Origin: Desulfobulbus sp.
GTDB taxonomy: Bacteria > Desulfobacterota > Desulfobulbia > Desulfobulbales > Desulfobulbaceae
Assembly: GCA_030600525.1 (NCBI GenBank)
Contig: JAUVLX010000004.1
Location: 1-30,098 of the forward strand
Reading direction: 5' to 3'
DNA length: 30,098 nucleotides
This document shows positions 7,813-16,988 of this stretch, piece after piece (within the stretch, counting starts at the first letter, position 1; each line of letters begins with the position of its first letter). The translations under genes were made by a program, and so were the position numbers. The notes beneath the pieces are model-generated. The model saw nothing but the letters and a program-made list of their open reading frames with translations, ran no database searches and was not told where the DNA came from.

Positions 7813-7993
7813 AGGAGCTGTCCGTAAATAAGTTGGGCAATATCGCGCTCATATTTAGCTTACCTTTGGGTGATCTAATTGAACAAAGCCGCAGGCGTAG
7901 TTGTGCTACGTTGAGGACTTCGTGATTGAAGATCAGCCAAAGATGACCTGAAGATGCGATGCGAGATGTTCAAGTTATTTCCGGACAACTCCT
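7813..7993. repeat. palindromic repeat E3 (181 bp)
   Basis: The left end AGGAGCTGTCCGTAAATAAG (7813) pairs with the complement of the right end, AGGAGTTGTCCGGAAATAAC (7993 leftward), with three mismatches in 20. Pairing resumes at TTTGGGTGATC / GATCAGCCAAA. The arms contain TTGGGC on one side and TTGAAC on the other. The centre has CCGCAGGCGTAG, TTGTGCTACG and TTGAGGACTT, resembling the CCACAGGCATA...TTG...CCGAGGAT core of E1/E2 more loosely. It begins 4 bases after the stop of the deacetylase gene. Family membership is less certain than for E1, E2 and E4. The palindrome itself is clear. Confidence 0.7.
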
Positions 7994-8459
7994 AAGAGTC
8001 TGACGGATATAGATATTCCATTGGTAATGATAATTCTTCCAACAGCATGGGTGTCTTTACCATGGCTTCCTTGCGACGCTTTGAGCCACAGCATCTTTGG
8101 TCCAACGCCTTGCTGACCATCTCTTGAAGCTGATACTTCTTTTGGGCTGATGGAAGAAGAGCAAGGCCCAAAAGTACGAAATAAGGAGGATATAGCACTA
8201 GGGGAGATATCGAGCATCAACAGGCATAAACTAGAACCATTCGGGCCTACCCCTGGTTTCCGATGCGTCCTATTCCCGCCCTGTTCCGCTTAAAAAAGGA
8301 AAAATGATCCGTTTTCTTTTTCAGGCTAATCCCTTGTTTTAAATGAAGGAATAGGGTAGGAATTATCTTAGAGGGGCCATGGATCTTAATTGAAAAAGTT
8401 TTATTAGAAGCCCCTGTAATGCAATTTCCTCCCTGCCATCTCACTCATGGAGAACCTGC
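7994..8459. other. non-coding stretch between repeat E3 and the ExeA-like gene
   Basis: 466 bases without a convincing gene. A minus-strand open frame at 7992-8198 (68 codons) has charged sequence (SKRRKEAMVKTP, LLEELSLPMEYLYP) that could be a decayed protein end, but it has no recognisable family and no ribosome binding site. Near 8290-8325 an A-rich/T-rich pair (GGAAAA ... TTTTC) could form a weak hairpin. GGAGAA at 8449-8454, just before ATG 8460, is the ribosome binding site for the next gene. I see no clear promoter. Confidence 0.4.
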
Positions 8460-10493
8460 ATGTACCGTTCCTTCTATAACTTATCAAAAAAACCCTTTAA
8501 AATCAGTTCTGACCCAAGGTTTCTCTGGAACGGAGAAAAACATCAGGAGGCTCTTGCCAACCTCAGGTATGGCCTGCTGGAACCTAATGGGTATGTAGTA
8601 CTCACAGGTGATGTCGGAACAGGTAAAACCACGTTGGTGAATGCACTTATTGAGAGCTTGAGTGATAATGTACTTCTTGCAAACATTAACCATCCCACTC
8701 TTAATACTCTCGATTTCTTTAATTTAGTTGCCAAAGCCTATGACCCTTCTACAGGTATATCCACCAAGGCCGAGTTCCTACTTTTTTTAAAAAAGTTCCT
8801 TCAAAAATCGCATGCCCAAGGCAAAGTCGTTCTGTTGATCATCGACGAGGCCCATCGATTGTCCATGGAACTCCTCGAGGAAATTCGGCTTCTCTCCAAC
8901 ATGGAGCAGGTCGGCATGCACCCTGTCAATATCTTCTTTGTAGGGCAAAGCGAATTAAAAAAAAGATTGCTGAGCCCAATGTGCCGGGCACTACGGCAAA
9001 GGATAACTCTTTTTTATGATATCGCCCCCCTGACAGCAAAAGAGACCCAGGAATATATAGAACACCGCCTTCGGATTGCCGGTACGAACCAACAGGTATT
9101 CACACCGTCTGCAATTCACGAAATTCATAACTTTACGCGAGGGTATCCGCGTCTGATTAACATACTTTGTGATCGAGCAATGTTGACCGGTTTTGTCACG
9201 GGACAACATAAAATAGATGTTACACTTGTGATGGAGAGCATCAAAGAAATCAGCTTGCTCGCCCCTGATGCCTCTATGGATTTTTCCCGTCAAATCGACA
9301 AGCTTTCTAATTGGGGACGACCTCCGGTTACGAGGGTAGGATCGCAACCGGAGGATTTGGAGAATAAACATCCTCAAGGACTAGAGGCACCGGAAAATAA
9401 AAATCGCGGGTTAAGCAACCTCATGGATGCTACCCTTCAAATAGGTCGTTCACTCGTGAAAAAGAACCGACGTAGATTACGATCGATGAGGGCAGCCGGA
9501 CTCTTCTTCTTACTCATCGTTGTGGCAGTGGGAATCTTAATCTATATAGAGACGCCAGTTAAACATGAAGTAAGCGCAACCTCTGAAGAGGAGCGTGTGG
9601 ATTACCAGCCGAGGATATCAGGAACTCAAGATGTACAGGTAGAGCCTCAGCAATCACCGAGTGTGGTAAACGAAGAAAAAGTAGCGTTTGAACCACCGAA
9701 GAAGGTGACGCAAAAGCTGCAACAGGATCCGGCCGAGGTCCCAGGAAAAGAAAAAAGTGCGACTGAACCGCGCCCTGTAGTAGCAGGCTCGCCGCTAAAC
9801 CAAACAAAACTCCATTCAGAATCGTTTCCTTCGGAAGGGCAACTATCCATTCCGTCTCAATCCGTAGAAATGCCTGCGGCAGTCCTCCCCGAGCTGCCGC
9901 AACCGACGAACCTGGAGTTGGCGTCTCACGCCCTTGAACGGAAAAATTTCCAAAAAGCGATTGATCTGCTTGAAGCCGAGCGAAATCTTCATCCTGACAG
10001 TTATGTAACAAACGCGGAAAGTTATTCTAAAGCACTTAGTGGTCGCGCTCAACAACTTTCGAAACCCTCGCCAGACAAAGCTAAAGCCCTGTTACAAAAA
10101 GCCGTCGAAGAGAATCCTAAAAATAGTAATGCTTATTTTATTCTTGGTAGAATTTACAGTCGATCCAAAGATTACGCGATGGCAATTGATGCCTACCTGC
10201 ATGCCGTCATGTGGAACCCTAACTATTCAGATGCTTTTTTTAACCTTGGTCTCATTTACGCAACAACAGGTATGTATGAGGATGCAGAGGAACAGTTCAG
10301 GCATGTTGTTGTGTTGGAACCTGCCTATCTGGATAAAGCACTTTTTAATCTGGCTGTCATGCAGCAAAAACTTGACAAAAAGGAAGAGAGCTTGGCGAAT
10401 TTGCAAATGGCAGTGAAAATCAGGCCGGAGAATCAAAAGGCCCAAAGCTACTTGAAACAGCTGCAGGGGACAGGGAGGATTGCTCAAAAATGA
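8460..10493 (+). CDS. ExeA/GspA-like AAA ATPase with TM segment and TPR repeats
   Basis: 677 residues. The N-terminus YRSFYNLSKKPFKISSDPRF is the hallmark of ExeA/GspA-type ATPases. Walker A GDVGTGKTT starts at 50 and Walker B LLIIDEAH ends at 132. The arginine-finger region is LRQRITLFYDIAPL, and the GYPRLINILCDRA sensor-2 helix follows. After a basic linker, one membrane helix lies at about 345-365 (LFFLLIVVAVGILIYI). A Pro/Glu-rich stretch to about 480 follows, then three or more TPR units to the end (NAYFILGRIYSRSKDYAMAI; DAFFNLGLIYATTGMYEDAE). ExeA works with peptidoglycan-binding partners to place secretin or pilus machinery. Here a C-terminal TPR replaces the usual PG-binding domain, and the overlapping LysM gene may supply that function. 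Confidence 0.9.
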   Translation: MYRSFYNLSKKPFKISSDPRFLWNGEKHQEALANLRYGLLEPNGYVVLTGDVGTGKTTLVNALIESLSDNVLLANINHPTLNTLDFFNLVAKAYDPSTGISTKAEFLLFLKKFLQKSHAQGKVVLLIIDEAHRLSMELLEEIRLLSNMEQVGMHPVNIFFVGQSELKKRLLSPMCRALRQRITLFYDIAPLTAKETQEYIEHRLRIAGTNQQVFTPSAIHEIHNFTRGYPRLINILCDRAMLTGFVTGQHKIDVTLVMESIKEISLLAPDASMDFSRQIDKLSNWGRPPVTRVGSQPEDLENKHPQGLEAPENKNRGLSNLMDATLQIGRSLVKKNRRRLRSMRAAGLFFLLIVVAVGILIYIETPVKHEVSATSEEERVDYQPRISGTQDVQVEPQQSPSVVNEEKVAFEPPKKVTQKLQQDPAEVPGKEKSATEPRPVVAGSPLNQTKLHSESFPSEGQLSIPSQSVEMPAAVLPELPQPTNLELASHALERKNFQKAIDLLEAERNLHPDSYVTNAESYSKALSGRAQQLSKPSPDKAKALLQKAVEENPKNSNAYFILGRIYSRSKDYAMAIDAYLHAVMWNPNYSDAFFNLGLIYATTGMYEDAEEQFRHVVVLEPAYLDKALFNLAVMQQKLDKKEESLANLQMAVKIRPENQKAQSYLKQLQGTGRIAQK

Positions 10494-11026
10494 AAGTGAT
10501 AAGAATGGCGATTATCTGCGGTGTGCTCGTTTCCACTTTATCCTGGTCCTGTGGCTGCGTTAAAAAGCAGCCTGTTAAGCCGGAAGAAGACAACCTATCC
10601 TCGCAATCAGAGCAGGTATTGCCCCTAGAACCACCTCAAATGCAATATCACACACACACCATTCAATGGCCAGGCGAGTCACTTATTCGTATCTCGCGCT
10701 GGTATACCGGTTCAGGGAACAACTGGCTGCTTATAGTCAATGTCAACCCCTCAGTCGATCATAGGAAAATGAAAATCGGCGATACTATTCTTATACCAGA
10801 AGACCTTCTGAAAACACACGAACCGATGCCTGCCGATTACCGTGTACCTAAATCTTCCAAAAAAAAGAAGGTACCTAAAGCACCTCCAGAACCAGTACCA
10901 GAAGCACCTGTACAATCCCCGCCCACTCCCGAAAAAATAGAGCTTTTTGGTCCGATCGATGATGAGAAACAGGCTACCCATACCGAAGGAACGGGGACAT
11001 CTTTGTCTTTAGATACTATCGAGTAG
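10490..11026 (+). CDS. LysM-like envelope protein, probable lipoprotein
   Basis: 178 residues, overlapping the upstream stop by 4 bases (ATGA), so translationally coupled to the ExeA-like ATPase. The N-terminus has a short signal peptide (KVIRMAIICGVLVSTLSW) followed by S-C-G-C. The lipobox is not canonical, but Cys 21 or 23 could be lipidated. Residues about 55-105 form a LysM-like module: HTIQWPGESLIRISRWYTG, NNWLLIVNVNP, KIGDTILIPEDLL. The tail is a Lys-rich block followed by Pro/Glu-rich sequence and is probably disordered. LysM modules bind the glycan of peptidoglycan. With the ATPase partner this suggests a cell-wall-anchored assembly function, which is inference from context. Confidence 0.82.
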   Translation: MKVIRMAIICGVLVSTLSWSCGCVKKQPVKPEEDNLSSQSEQVLPLEPPQMQYHTHTIQWPGESLIRISRWYTGSGNNWLLIVNVNPSVDHRKMKIGDTILIPEDLLKTHEPMPADYRVPKSSKKKKVPKAPPEPVPEAPVQSPPTPEKIELFGPIDDEKQATHTEGTGTSLSLDTIE

Positions 11027-11061
11027 GATGCAATCTAATTTTTATGCCGCTCTACCTTTTG

Positions 11062-13503
11062 TCAATTTTCGAGTACCTCCTGTAGCACTACGGCCAGATC
11101 TTCCAGCTGAAAAGGCTTGGCCAGTGCCCCACAAAAACCATGCTCTTCACACCTGGAAAGTACGGGATCATTTGAATAACCACTGGTGACCACCACCTTT
11201 GCATCCGGATGAGTGGCATGGAGCTTTTGTACAGCTTCCCTGCCCCCCATGCCGGCGGGGACGGTCAAGTCCATGATAACCAGGCGTACAGGAGTCGTTG
11301 CGCTGGTTGCATCATATGCTTTTAACACCTCCGCTCCATCATGGGTGGTAACGACCTCATACCCTAAATGCTGAAGCATGGCACTGAGCAGAGCACAAAC
11401 TGCAAGATCATCATCCATGACCAGCACGGTCCCATGCCCCCCTCTGGCAACCTGCTCCAACACAGGCAACACATTGGCCTTGTGCTTAACATCCTCCACA
11501 GGAAGATAAAAAATAAAAGCAGCACCATCCCCCTCCACCTTGCGGGTGGTGATATAGCCGCCATGCCTGCTGATAACCGAATAACAGACGGCAAGCCCTA
11601 ATCCGCTTCCTGCTTGTTTGGTGGTGAAATAGGGATCAAAGAGTTGAGTGCTTATTTCATCAGGGATGCCTGGTCCATAATCCCTGATTGTAACGGCAAT
11701 GCATTTATCAGCCTGCAGCTGCAGTGGAAAATCAGGGGCACCTCGGGCAACATTGGCACACCGAATTTCGATCACACCACCATCCGCCATGGCTTGTTTT
11801 GCATTTACAACTAGGTTCTGCACCACCTGACTGATTTGATCCTCGTCAACATCCACCGGCCAGAATTCTTCAGGAAAGCTGTAACGACAGCGCACTGTGC
11901 TGCCAGCAAGCATAAATTGAGCCGACTCTTTTATTAAGGTATCCAACGTCATGACCCGCCGAACGGGCTCGCCACCTTTTGAGAAAGTCAGCAGTTGATT
12001 AGCAAGCCCTTTGGCCCTAAACGATGCCTCTTCAGCTTTCTGCACCAACTGAAAGGCTTTTGTGTCCTGACCAAGATATTGAGCAGCGAGGTTGAGGTTA
12101 CCCAGGATAGCAACCAGGATGTTATTAAAATCGTGGGCTATCCCACCAGCGAGTACCCCAATGGACATCATTCTGTCAGCCTGGATGATCGCCTCTTCCA
12201 GCTGTACCCGTTCTGTAACATTATCTACCCGGATAACAGCCCCCTCTATCCCATTTGAAGTTAAGGGATAGACGGTGACATCTTCATAGAGTGTTTTGCC
12301 TTCTATGCTGCGGGTGTTTTTCAGGTTAGGCCTTACCTCCCTGCACTTTACAGCATAATTTATCTCATCCAGGACCTGCGTTTGAAAATATGGATATATT
12401 GCTCCCAGCTTTTTACCTAATGCAGCCAGCTGCTCAATACCTGTCACTCTTTCAGCTTCTTTATTCCATTGGGTCACCCCACCGCTTGCATCCACACCAA
12501 TGAGCACTGAAGGCATGGAATCAATAATGTTCGCCATCATTTTACGAAGCAGTTTTTTTTCCTCATGTATCTGATGGTGTTCAATGGTTATTGCAGCCAG
12601 CTGAGCCATGGTTTCCATGAGCTTTATTTCATTTGCCTCAGGAGCCTGGACCCTGTCGTAATACAGGGCAAATGTTCCAGCCACATTGCCCTGCGACATG
12701 ATGATGGGTTCTGACCAACACGCATGGAGGTTTGCACGAAGGGTCAAGTCCTTCACCCTGTGCCAGTAAGGATGGCTTTGCAAATTCTCCGCAACAACTC
12801 GCTCTTTTCTAAATGCAGCAGTACCACAGGACCCCATACCGTCCTGAACGGGAGTGCCATCAATTACTGCAGTAAAAAAATCAGGCAGCTTCGAGGCTAT
12901 CTTAAGACGCAGCTTTTTTTCATCGTCATCAACAAGCAAAATAGATGCAGTCATCCCCTCAAACTGCTCTTCTGCAACTTCCAGAATCAGGCCAAGGATA
13001 TGTTCCCTGCTTCCACCAAGGGCAAGCTCTTTCAAGATCTTGTTGACCTGTCGTTCATAAGCCTGTTCCTGCACCGCTTCTGTTGCACTTCTTAATACAG
13101 TTACAAGAAACTGCTTTCCTGCCCCATCCCTGTACACACTTTTGTGGGCTACGATACTGATGATGCGGCCATGAGCATCGACCACCTGTTCGACATTCCT
13201 AACCGAATTTTCAGTGGTAAAAATGATTTCATCGCTTTGTCGAGACAAATCCGCTTGGTCTTTCAGGAAAAACGGACAAGATGTTTGTCCCACCACATCT
13301 TCTGCACTGCGACCTGAAAACGCTTCAAAGGCCTTATTTGCAAATAACCAGCGATGCTGTCTGTCTTTCACCAATACAGGATCAGGAAAATTTCCAACGA
13401 TCCCCTGCAGCAAATCAACACTGACGACCTGCCCACCACCAGATAGCGGGGTGGCCCCATTCTGATCTTTTGTTGTTGAAAACGTTTTTTTCATAGCTGC
13501 CAT
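11062..13503 (-). CDS. PAS-GAF-PAS hybrid sensor histidine kinase with receiver domain
   Basis: 813 residues; no transmembrane segment is evident, so probably cytoplasmic. PAS 1 spans about 28-135 (GNFPDPVLVKDRQHRWLFAN). GAF spans about 155-315, with MGSCGTAAF. PAS 2 spans about 320-440. The HisKA helix has the phosphorylated His in GGIAHDFNNILVAILGN. The HATPase domain shows NLVVNAKQAM (N box), DYGPGIPDE (G1) and GSGLGLAVCYSVI (G2). The C-terminal receiver has acidic pair MDDD, acceptor Asp in LVIMDLTVP, Thr in VVTSGYS and Lys in LAKPF. All catalytic residues are present. No adjacent response regulator exists, so output probably goes by phosphorelay elsewhere. ATG 13494 is an alternative start. 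It converges on the LysM gene with 35 bases between. Confidence 0.93.
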   Translation of the reverse strand: MAAMKKTFSTTKDQNGATPLSGGGQVVSVDLLQGIVGNFPDPVLVKDRQHRWLFANKAFEAFSGRSAEDVVGQTSCPFFLKDQADLSRQSDEIIFTTENSVRNVEQVVDAHGRIISIVAHKSVYRDGAGKQFLVTVLRSATEAVQEQAYERQVNKILKELALGGSREHILGLILEVAEEQFEGMTASILLVDDDEKKLRLKIASKLPDFFTAVIDGTPVQDGMGSCGTAAFRKERVVAENLQSHPYWHRVKDLTLRANLHACWSEPIIMSQGNVAGTFALYYDRVQAPEANEIKLMETMAQLAAITIEHHQIHEEKKLLRKMMANIIDSMPSVLIGVDASGGVTQWNKEAERVTGIEQLAALGKKLGAIYPYFQTQVLDEINYAVKCREVRPNLKNTRSIEGKTLYEDVTVYPLTSNGIEGAVIRVDNVTERVQLEEAIIQADRMMSIGVLAGGIAHDFNNILVAILGNLNLAAQYLGQDTKAFQLVQKAEEASFRAKGLANQLLTFSKGGEPVRRVMTLDTLIKESAQFMLAGSTVRCRYSFPEEFWPVDVDEDQISQVVQNLVVNAKQAMADGGVIEIRCANVARGAPDFPLQLQADKCIAVTIRDYGPGIPDEISTQLFDPYFTTKQAGSGLGLAVCYSVISRHGGYITTRKVEGDGAAFIFYLPVEDVKHKANVLPVLEQVARGGHGTVLVMDDDLAVCALLSAMLQHLGYEVVTTHDGAEVLKAYDATSATTPVRLVIMDLTVPAGMGGREAVQKLHATHPDAKVVVTSGYSNDPVLSRCEEHGFCGALAKPFQLEDLAVVLQEVLEN

Positions 13504-13638
13504 TTTGGTGATAGAACCTTGGTGTACTCAACCTTTTACTGCTTAAGTAAAACATCACGCCATTTTTTAACAACCAAAACACTATTCATACTCTTATACC
13601 AATAGATTGTATCATATTAATTGGCAAAACAAAGCGTC

Positions 13639-13667
13639 TTGCATTACACTTCATTCATCATTAAATA
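13639..13667 (+). promoter_or_regulatory. putative sigma-70 promoter for glgP
   Basis: TTGCAT (13639-13644) and TAAATA (13662-13667) are separated by exactly 17 bases in an AT-rich gap between divergent genes. They lie 56 bases upstream of the glgP start. Matches to consensus are 4/6 and 4/6. The match is by eye only. Confidence 0.35.
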
Positions 13668-13722
13668 ATTTTTTCCTGTAATTATTTTCTTTCCCTACCT
13701 TTCATCAACCAAAGGAGAGGCT

Positions 13723-16215
13723 ATGGACCTGCAAACAGATCCCCCCAATTCCAACAATGCCTATACGTCCATTTTTGGCGAAACCGGCATTGAAGAATTC
13801 AAGGCATGCATCCGCCACCATCTCGTTAGCTTTCAGGGGCGTGACCCGCTGATGGCAGGCAACCAGGATGTGTATCGGGCACTTTCCTATGCCCTGCGCG
13901 ATATGCTCATGGAAAAATGGATTAACACCCAAAAGACGGTCTATGCCCAGAATAAAAAAAGGGTGTATTACCTGTCCCTTGAATTTCTGGTGGGCCGTTC
14001 CCTAGGCAACGCGATCATCAACATGGGCCTTTTGGGCCAGGTGACCGAGGCATTGGAGCAACTAGGGTACGACCTGGAAGAGCTGCGTGAATGTGAAGAA
14101 GATGCAGCGTTGGGCAACGGTGGGTTAGGGCGCCTTGCCTCCTGCTTCATGGATTCCATTGCCACCATGAAAATTCCTGCCTATGGTTATGGCATCTTGT
14201 ATGACTTTGGCCTCTTCACCCAGACCATTGTCGATGGTTACCAGCTTGAAAGACCCGACAGCTGGATGCGCTTGGGCTCCCCCTGGATCTATGAGCGTAC
14301 CTCGTTCATGTATCCGGTCCATTTTTACGGGCGGGTCAGCAGCGGCACCGACGCAGAGGGTAATTACCGACCACAGTGGGTTGATACCGAGGTTATCATG
14401 GCCCTGGCCTGTGATATGCTGGTCCCAGGATTCAACAACGACCATGTGATCAATATGCGCCTATGGAAGGCCAAAGCATCCAGGGAACTTGATCTCAGTT
14501 TTTTCAATGCCGGCGACTATATCAGTGCAGTAGAAAATAAAGTCCGCTCTGAAACCCTTTCCAAGGTGCTCTACCCATCAGACGATATCCGGGAAGGCCA
14601 GGAATTGCGCCTTAAACAGCAATACTTTTTTGTCGCCGCCACCTTCCACGATGTCCTCCGTCGTTATCGCAAAGAGAATGAAACATTTAACGATTTCCCC
14701 AACCAGGTTGCGGTGCAACTCAACGATACCCACCCTGCCATCGCCATCCCTGAACTGATGCGGATTCTGCTTGATGAAGAGAAACTAGGCTGGGTCGAGT
14801 CCTGGGACATCTGCGTTAAAACCTTTGCCTACACCAATCACACCCTTATGCCGGAGGCACTTGAAACATGGACTGTGGAAATGCTGTCCCGGGTACTGCC
14901 GCGGCACATGGAAATCATATATGAAATCAATCGTAGATTTTTAGAAGAGGTCTGCGAACGCTACCCCGGTAATGTGCGCAAACTTGCGGAGATGTCAATC
15001 ATTGACGAAAATCAGCCCAAAAGGGTCAGGATGGCCAACCTGGCGATTATCGGCAGCCATTCGACAAATGGAGTAGCCGCCCTCCATACCGAGTTATTGA
15101 AGCAGCACCTCTTTCACAATTTCCACGAAATGTATCCCACGAGGATCAACTCAAAAACAAACGGGATAACACCCCGCCGGTGGCTACTGAAGTGTAACCC
15201 TGAACTTTCCTCTTTTATCAGCGAAAAGATAGGCCATAACTGGGTGACTGACCTTGATCAGCTCCGCATGCTGGAGCCGTTTCATACGGATAAAGAGTTT
15301 TGTAGTCAATGGCAACAAATTAAGCTGAAAAATAAAAACCGTTTAGCAGCCTTGATCGAAAAACACTCAGATGTTGTGGTGGATCCAACCTCCATGTTTG
15401 ATATCCATGTCAAACGTATTCATGAGTATAAACGCCAACTGTTGAATGTGCTGCACATCATTGAGCTCTACCAGCGGTTAATAACCACACCGGATGTCGT
15501 CATCCAAGCCAGGACAGTTATTTTTGCCGGCAAAGCTGCCCCATCCTATCACCGAGCCAAGCTCATCATCAAACTAATTAACTCGGTAGCCGAAGTCATC
15601 AACAATGACCCACGGGTCGAGAACCGGCTTAAGGTTGTATTTATTCCCAATTACAACGTTTCTCTGGCTGAAATAATAATACCTGCGGCAGATCTCTCCG
15701 AACAGATATCCACGGCAGGTACTGAGGCCTCTGGCACCGGGAACATGAAATTTGCCTTAAACGGTGCCCTAACTATAGGTACCTTGGATGGGGCTAATAT
15801 TGAAATCAGGGAAGAGGTGGGAGAAGAGAATATCTTTATCTTCGGAATGACCGCCGAAGAGGCTGCATATGAAAAAAAGTGTAAATCCAGAAAACCCTAC
15901 CAAATTTACGAACAAAACCCGGTAGTCCAAAAAATCATTGATGCCCTTGCTAAAGGCGTCTTCAGCCAAGGCGATACCAACCTGTTTAGTCCCTTGGTCA
16001 ACGACCTGCTCAATGAAAATGACCAGTACCACCTGCTGCTGGACCTTGAATCCTACCTGGAATGTCAGCGGACGGTCAACGACTGCTTTGCTGATACGGA
16101 TGAGTGGACTCGCAGATCAATCCTCAATGTGGCCCGGATCGGCAAATTTTCAAGCGATAGAACAATCAAGGAATATGCTGAGGAGATATGGGGGGTTGAG
16201 GTAAATAGCAAGTAA
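13723..16215 (+). CDS. glgP: glycogen/starch phosphorylase
   Basis: 830 residues, the normal length for the GT35 family. AAAGGAGAGG 3-12 bases before ATG 13723 is a strong ribosome binding site. Diagnostic segments are YYLSLEFLVGRSLGNAI, ALGNGGLGRLASCFMDS, YGYGILYDFGLF, FFVAATFHDVLRRY, VQLNDTHPAIAIPELMR, YTNHTLMPEALE and KRIHEYKRQLLN. The pyridoxal phosphate site is EASGTGNMKFALNGALTIG, with the cofactor lysine at 676. The enzyme releases glucose 1-phosphate from alpha-1,4-glucans in the cytoplasm. No other glycogen gene is adjacent, but a phosphofructokinase lies two genes away on the other strand, fitting glycolytic use. Intact. Confidence 0.97.
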   Translation: MDLQTDPPNSNNAYTSIFGETGIEEFKACIRHHLVSFQGRDPLMAGNQDVYRALSYALRDMLMEKWINTQKTVYAQNKKRVYYLSLEFLVGRSLGNAIINMGLLGQVTEALEQLGYDLEELRECEEDAALGNGGLGRLASCFMDSIATMKIPAYGYGILYDFGLFTQTIVDGYQLERPDSWMRLGSPWIYERTSFMYPVHFYGRVSSGTDAEGNYRPQWVDTEVIMALACDMLVPGFNNDHVINMRLWKAKASRELDLSFFNAGDYISAVENKVRSETLSKVLYPSDDIREGQELRLKQQYFFVAATFHDVLRRYRKENETFNDFPNQVAVQLNDTHPAIAIPELMRILLDEEKLGWVESWDICVKTFAYTNHTLMPEALETWTVEMLSRVLPRHMEIIYEINRRFLEEVCERYPGNVRKLAEMSIIDENQPKRVRMANLAIIGSHSTNGVAALHTELLKQHLFHNFHEMYPTRINSKTNGITPRRWLLKCNPELSSFISEKIGHNWVTDLDQLRMLEPFHTDKEFCSQWQQIKLKNKNRLAALIEKHSDVVVDPTSMFDIHVKRIHEYKRQLLNVLHIIELYQRLITTPDVVIQARTVIFAGKAAPSYHRAKLIIKLINSVAEVINNDPRVENRLKVVFIPNYNVSLAEIIIPAADLSEQISTAGTEASGTGNMKFALNGALTIGTLDGANIEIREEVGEENIFIFGMTAEEAAYEKKCKSRKPYQIYEQNPVVQKIIDALAKGVFSQGDTNLFSPLVNDLLNENDQYHLLLDLESYLECQRTVNDCFADTDEWTRRSILNVARIGKFSSDRTIKEYAEEIWGVEVNSK

Positions 16216-16237
16216 GCAGTAGGTAAGCTGCAATGTA

Positions 16238-16272
16238 TTGGCCGCTGCTGTGTGTTAAAAAGCAGCGGTCAA
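16238..16272. terminator. stem-loop between convergent glgP and orn
   Basis: A 12-bp stem TTGGCCGCTGCT / AGCAGCGGTCAA (one G-T pair) encloses an 11-base loop. It begins 23 bases after the glgP stop and overlaps the orn stop codon at 16269. It lacks a good T-run on either side, so it may mark 3' ends of both messages without being a classical intrinsic terminator. Confidence 0.45.
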
Positions 16273-16817
16273 TGCTGACTGCTAATAAAACAATTCCGGT
16301 AGTAACGCAGTTCTTCTATGGATTCTTTTATATCTGCCAATGCCACGTGCTGGTGACGCTTTTTAACCCCCTCAGCCAACTCTGGAGCCCACCGGCAAGC
16401 CAGTTCTTTGAGGGTTGAGACATCTATATTTCTATAATGGAAATACGCCTCTAAATCTGGCATAAATCGACCAAGAAATCGACGATCTTGACAGATGGAA
16501 TTGCCGCACATAGGAGATTTCCCCTCCGGTACCCATAGACGAAGACACTCAAGGGTACGAAGTTCTGCCTCCCGGTAATCGACTGTGCTCTGCCGGACCC
16601 GGTCGACAAGACCAGACTGGGTGTGGTGGGTAGTATTCCAGTCATCCATGCCCGCTAACATTTTCTCTTCCTGGTGAATGGCGATAACTGGACCTTCTGA
16701 GAGAATTTGAAGCTCAGAATTTGTGACAATGGAGGCTACTTCAATAATGTGATCGGTAAAGGGATTACAGCCGGTCATCTCCAGATCAATCCATATCAGG
16801 TGGGTATCATCTTGCAT
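16269..16817 (-). CDS. orn: oligoribonuclease (DEDDh 3'-5' exoribonuclease)
   Basis: 182 residues, the usual length. The DEDD metal residues appear in order: IWIDLEMTG (D11 and E13, ExoI), ICQDRRFL (ExoII Asp), and HVALADIKESIEEL near the C-terminus (ExoIII His and Asp). MTGCNPFTDHIIEVASIVT and PMCGNSICQDRRFL are typical of Orn, which degrades 2-5 nt RNAs such as pGpG and so clears the end products of mRNA and cyclic-di-GMP decay. AAGGGGAAGGG precedes the start at 16817. The gene converges with glgP. Intact, high confidence. Confidence 0.95.
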   Translation of the reverse strand: MQDDTHLIWIDLEMTGCNPFTDHIIEVASIVTNSELQILSEGPVIAIHQEEKMLAGMDDWNTTHHTQSGLVDRVRQSTVDYREAELRTLECLRLWVPEGKSPMCGNSICQDRRFLGRFMPDLEAYFHYRNIDVSTLKELACRWAPELAEGVKKRHQHVALADIKESIEELRYYRNCFISSQH

Positions 16818-16988
16818 TTTCCCTTCCCCTTTTTATTGGGCATTCCTTCTAGCCCGGATGTCTCATGAACATTGTGTCAACTATTTCAATTGCACACAAT
16901 TTTTTTATGTTGAGCAAAGTTACATGGAGTTACAATTGTCCACAATGTTCACCAAAGGTCAGTCCATCCGGCATCATTTTCTTCAGTA

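Noticed and set aside
7992..8198. Minus-strand 68-codon open frame with charged C-terminus, considered as a transposase remnant
   Set aside because: No transposase motif, no ribosome binding site and no recognisable relative; overlapping open frames in the same stretch are equally long.
8247..8444. Minus-strand 65-codon frame before the ExeA-like gene
   Set aside because: Low-complexity Lys/Phe-rich content, no ribosome binding site, and it covers the leader of the opposite gene.
16869..16907. ATTGTGT...ACACAAT hairpin followed by seven T's as plus-strand terminator
   Set aside because: No plus-strand gene precedes it before the orn start region, the stem is AT-rich, and the T-run only makes sense on the plus strand.
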